Assembly: GCA_907164885.2 (NCBI GenBank)
Contig: OU015490.1
Span: 205,806,481-205,870,480 of the forward strand
Length of the DNA: 64,000 nucleotides
Source of the DNA: Dolomedes plantarius
Taxonomy: Eukaryota > Arthropoda > Arachnida > Araneae > Dolomedidae
Direction: 5' to 3'
The notes under the pieces are model-generated. The model made no database searches. It had not been told where the DNA came from and was given only the letters and a program-made list of their open reading frames with translations. Made by a program: the position numbers and the translations under genes. This document shows positions 60,041-64,000 of the stretch, one piece after another; positions within the stretch are counted from its first letter, which is position 1, and every line of letters begins with the position of its first letter.

Positions 60041-62281
60041 TTAAAACCCATTACCTGCCGTACACACTTAACGTAGACAAAATTACACAAAATCAATTTG
60101 TTATGATTTTAATTGTATAACTAAAGGAATTAAACAATTTTCCAAAAAATATATATTTATTTCCTTGTGATTTACAAAATGTTACGAAATCGCAACACTG
60201 GCAGGAATCGGTCTATTTTATTTCTGAGTTATATGAAAGGGTTTGAAACATTTGACATGAAGTGAGACTGATCATTTGTTGCAAATTGTTGCAGTTTGGC
60301 TACTGCAATGTTTGCAGCGTCTCCTTTTATTTTCAGGATTTCTCTCAATTATGCGATTGGTGCAATCTTGCTTCATTTTGTTCAAAAATAAATGTTTCAT
60401 ATATGATGGACGTCCTGGATTTAAAAAATTTTCTAGCGATTCATGACTTTCTTCTTTGGTTGTATCATCGATTATTGGTGTTTTAAGTAAAGAAATTACG
60501 AGAGATCTTTGGAAATCGAAGAAACATATTGAAGAATCAATGCACATTCGATACAGTTTCCATGCATTTACTTTTGCTATGTCGAGGTAATTAGTGAAAA
60601 TTGGCCTCCACCATTTTATGAATTAATTTGTATTCGGTGAGAAGCAATGAAATGATCTAGGAGATCAACTTCACCCATATAAGAATTATAGTTAGCTATT
60701 AACTGTGGTTGTTTTATAGAAATGTTCTTTTTCTCTTTCCTAGAATAGTTTTTGGTAGATTTTTTTTTTTTTGGGGGGGGGGGGGGTCGTCAATAAAATC
60801 CCAATTACTAGCTATAGTGACTACAGAGTTATCGTTCCACCTTGTAACAGAAATTAAATATTTTTTATCAAATGCGGTGTCATATATTCCACGTTCTGTT
60901 TTCTTCATATCTTTCACAGACATTAGAGGGTGATTCCCAGTTCTTTTATCTCTAATGGTTCCAGTTGCACAAAATTTCATACTACAAAGTTCAGATAAAA
61001 GATTATGGGAGGTAAAAAAACTATCAAAGTATACCACATAATTACATGGATTTTTGACAACTCTTAAAAGCTTCATTAAGATATCTGCACTTAGTCCAAG
61101 ATCTGATTTTTCTTGCAGTTTTCCCGTAAAAATATCAAATTCATATAAGTAACCACTTGAAGAACATAAGCACCATAGTTTGCAGCCAAATCGGACTGGT
61201 TTCCCCTTCAGAAACATTTTACTTTAATGCTTTCCGAAATATGGGATCATCTCATCAACTGAGAGATTAGTAGTAAAAACACCAAACTTCATAAAATTTT
61301 CATTTAAAATATTCAAATACGGTCTAACTTTAACCAATTTATCACTTTTATCCAACGAAGTATTGTCAGCCAAATGCATATTTTATTTCATGCACAAATA
61401 CGTTGCCCGATTCATGGTATGTCTAAAAATAGGACAGCGGATGCCCTCAGCAACCGACCAATATAACTGTTCTTAATAATAACCGACCAATATAACTGAT
61501 AATTTAGAATAACCTGTATAAAGCAGAATGCCAATAAAACTCTTGAGAGTAGGAACAGTCAATTAAAATTTTAACCTGTTCTTCTGATGAGTATATTTTA
61601 CAGTTTCTGCTACAATATGCTCCAAAAGTGTTTCATAAAAGAATTTTAAGAACACATCAATAGGTTGACAATTGGACAAATCGCCTTATATAATCTCTGT
61701 TTTTTCTTCTTCATTAGAGACGGGCTTCAAATTTTAAGTTGAAGAGAACTTATTCCAAGAAATTTGACTTTTGGGGGATTTTCTACTTTTTCTACTATTT
61801 TTTTAACAATGCGATTTACGATCATGAAGTTCAATTTCACCCAAAACATCCTTTGGAATCTGTATATTATCATGGGACAGATCATCTTCTAAATCTTCAT
61901 CATTTGTGATTACATCTGGGCCTGGTGGAATGGTAACTAGATCACATTAATGAGCTTCATCCTCTCTTCGTAATGAAATATCGGATAAATCACCATCTCC
62001 CAATTCATTTAAGTAACCTAAAGCTTCATCGATGGTCAGACATCGTCTTTGTCTAAACGGATCTGAAATATAAAAAGGATCATTTAAAACCTACATTATG
62101 AGCACATTAGATCTATTATACACTGGATCATGCCAGTGTTGCGTTTTCGCAACATTTTTTATAACCAATAAGTACAGAGAAATAGTAACAGAAACAAGCT
62201 TACCTGATGTCGCCATTTTATTTATAAGAGATCAAGATTTCTGTTTCAACGCTGCTTTTGAAACTGCGCATTTGCTGCAAT
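60041..62281 (-). mobile_element. piggyBac element, 5' end interrupted by P-like copy 2
   Basis: A plausible 3' end is TTAA at 60041-60044 followed closely by CCCATTACCTGCCG, comparable to CCCATTTAGGACCG of the 15.86-kb relative. The palindrome GTTGCGTTTTCGCAAC is at 62138 (in the intron) and a degenerate form at 60181. The other terminus lies beyond the P-like insertion at 62282 and outside the window. Confidence 0.75.
60218..62216 (-). pseudogene. piggyBac transposase gene with one intron (decayed)
   Basis: Exon 1 is ATGGCGACATCAG (62216-62204). A 141-bp intron with GT...AG ends (62203-62063; donor GTAAGC, acceptor TTTTTATATTTCAG) is followed by exon 2. The join reads MATSDPFRQRRCLTIDEALG in frame. 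Then come an acidic N-terminus (GPDVITNDEDLEDDLS), first catalytic Asp in LSVDEMIPYFG, second in VVYFDSFFTSHNLLSELC, and third in YMGEVDLLDHF. The C-terminal zinc-finger tail has CKHC, then C of TICNK, then HVKCF. Many stops and shifts, and a T12-G14 run at 60761-60786 distorts the stretch before the third Asp. The best-preserved part is the 167-codon frame at 60714-61217. Confidence 0.88.
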
Positions 62282-64000
62282 CATGAAGCTACAGAAGGAG
62301 GAGCAGCTCAGTGTTAAAAATGTGTCTCCCTTTTTGTCGCCGCCACTAGAGGGCGCTCGCGTGCACTAGCGGGCGGCTTAGACACGGACAACCATACGCT
62401 TTAATATGGATTTTTCGTATTTTTCCTAGCGAAAACAAGTTGTTTTATTTTAGTGCGTATTTAATATGAATTTATTTATTCAATTTAACAATTTTTTATT
62501 TTCATTCAAAATCTTTATTTCAAGTGTTTTTTTTTTGCTACAATTCAATAAAATTCTTAAAGAAAATGAGTAAATAAACTTTTTCAGAATAATTGTGTAT
62601 TGGTTTCAGAATAAATGAGTTCAGAATTTTGTAATAATTTAATAATTAAGGAAATGAAATTAAGGAAAAGAATTGTGAAGAAATTTTTTTATCATTGTTC
62701 ATAATCTCTTATGGAAAAAAAATGTGAGAAATAATACTGATTAACCAAAACACACACACACACATAGTAGAAAAGCAACATTTTCTATCACACATAAATT
62801 CTTATCAGGACTAATAAAATAGGAAGTCAATTCTGTATTTAATCAGACAATACTTTAAAATATCTTCCTTTGGAAAAAAATCAGTCAAAGCATCTCAGAT
62901 TACACTTTTTAAAACCGGAGGTATAATCGTCAAGTTGGTAAATTACTGAATACAAATTTTTTCAGCGAATTAAAAAGAAAAAAACAAATAACTTTGACAA
63001 GGACAAATCAGCTATATTTTTGAATTTTCACAAAGTACGCATTTTATTGCATAAGCAGATTTTGTACGCAGATTTTGCATAAGCATTTATAGTAACAACA
63101 TTCCTTATCATACAATGAAAACTTATTTACTTAAGGGGTGTGGTCACTTTTACGTACCTTTAAAAGTATCATTTTTAGACCTATGTTCGATTGTATGTAC
63201 TACTCATGATTTAATCTTGATTTACATGAAATTTTTTGAGTAACTGCCTATAATATTGTTTATTATAGATGCAATTTTTCAAGGTAATTAATAAATATGA
63301 CTTTATATGCATAAAAAGTGAATTTTTTTTAAAAAATCGAGCATTTTGCAGTCAACTACTGTGCGCATTCTGTCAAAATAAATTATTAAGGTACATTAGT
63401 AATTTTTTACTATATGTGATTACAATACTTCAGGCAACAATATCCAGCAACATTATTCTAAAATATATTAAAACCTTTTAGTACGTGCTATTTTTAATTA
63501 GAAATTTCAAAAATGACTGAGTAAAAGCTTATAAAAAATTCTTTAAAAATTAAAATATATTACGGTTCAAAAATTTTGGTAGATTTTGTTGTCTAAAGTG
63601 TTGTAATCACATATAGTAAGCAATTATTAATGTAACTTAATAATTTATTTTGATAGAATTCGCACAGTAGTTGACTGCAAAATGCTCGATTTAAAAAAAA
63701 TATTCACTTTTTATGCATAAAAAATCATATTATTTTTTATTAATTACCTTGAAATATTGCATATATAATAAACAGTATTATAGGCAGTTACTCAAAAAAT
63801 TTCTTGTAAATCAAGCAAAAATCATGAGTAGTACTACAATCCAGCATAGGTCCAAAAATGATACTTTTACGTACTTTAACTAACTTACGTAATTTAACTA
63901 ACTTAATAGTGATTAAATTCAATATTATGGTTATTTCCAGCAGAACTTAAGATGTCTGAACTTTGCGTTCACTTAAAACACAGCAGCTGTACTTTTCTCT
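62282..64000. mobile_element. P-element-like transposon, copy 2, cut by the window end
   Basis: Starts CATGAAGCTACAGAAGGAG exactly like 56639 and aligns with it, in the same orientation, to the end of the window at about 97% identity with small indels. The 8 bases before it, GCTGCAAT (62274-62281), are the expected target duplication. By comparison with copy 1, the right end should fall about 340 bp beyond the window. The internal palindrome is present at 63151-63878. Confidence 0.9.

Noticed and set aside
56639..64000. The two ~97% similar blocks as LTRs of one large retrotransposon
   Set aside because: Copy 1 has its own 19-bp inverted ends and 8-bp duplication, and the DNA between the copies contains unrelated elements.

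Overview
This window reads as a gene-poor, AT-rich stretch of animal nuclear DNA built almost entirely from transposable elements (TEs) and their decay products. I find no intact host gene, rRNA or true tRNA gene. Spliceosomal splice sites inside TEs, tRNA-derived SINEs, Helitrons, and P-, piggyBac-, hAT-, pogo- and Tc1/mariner-type DNA transposons all point to a metazoan. The density of Tc1 elements, the long (TA)n tracts and the SINE tails rich in AAC/CAA suit an arthropod. A spider or other arachnid is my best guess, but that is inference and not proven.

Layout. 1-2.1 kb: a ~100-bp repeat cluster and a 591-bp piggyBac derivative. 3.4-6.9 kb: a Helitron with a second Helitron fragment inside. 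7.3-9.1 kb: another Helitron fragment whose (TA)n tract holds a Tc1 transposon with one stop codon and one frameshift. 12.6-17.4 kb: a ~358-bp tandem repeat split by a Helitron (itself holding a pogo-type element) and, one base further on, a piggyBac derivative. 17.9-19.8 kb: a hAT element with an 8-bp target duplication that has swallowed a Helitron. 20.3-21.8 kb: another Helitron with a SINE insertion, then a minisatellite. 22-24 kb: a fold-back mariner-type element, a TTAA MITE and a 124-bp tandem array. 25-31.5 kb: SINEs, MITEs, a clean Helitron copy and a second 592-bp piggyBac derivative. 33.3-34.4 kb: a Tc1 pseudogene. 35-37 kb: a recent 234-bp tandem duplication, an uncharacterised ORF, a hAT MITE and a small GC-rich promoter-like patch. 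38-39.9 kb: a Tc1 pseudogene split by a 1403-bp solo LTR. 40.1-41.4 kb: a mariner-superfamily element with DD41D spacing. 42.6-51 kb: a SINE, the third piggyBac derivative, an old inverted duplication and two MITEs sharing one TAA. 52.3-54.7 kb: a mariner remnant and a complete Tc1 with 20-bp inverted repeats. 56.6-64 kb: two ~97% similar copies of a P-element-like transposon. The first is complete, with an 8-bp target duplication; the second lies in the leader of a decayed, intron-bearing piggyBac gene and runs off the window end.

Several insertions can be checked inside the window because an unoccupied paralogous site is also present. The most noteworthy items are the P-like element with its ~270-bp-arm internal palindrome and spliced THAP exon, the spliced piggyBac gene and its deleted derivative sharing a 16-bp palindrome, and the multi-layer nest at 12.6-17.4 kb. 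Coordinates were read by eye; element ends given with target duplications should be good to 1-2 bases, others to tens of bases.
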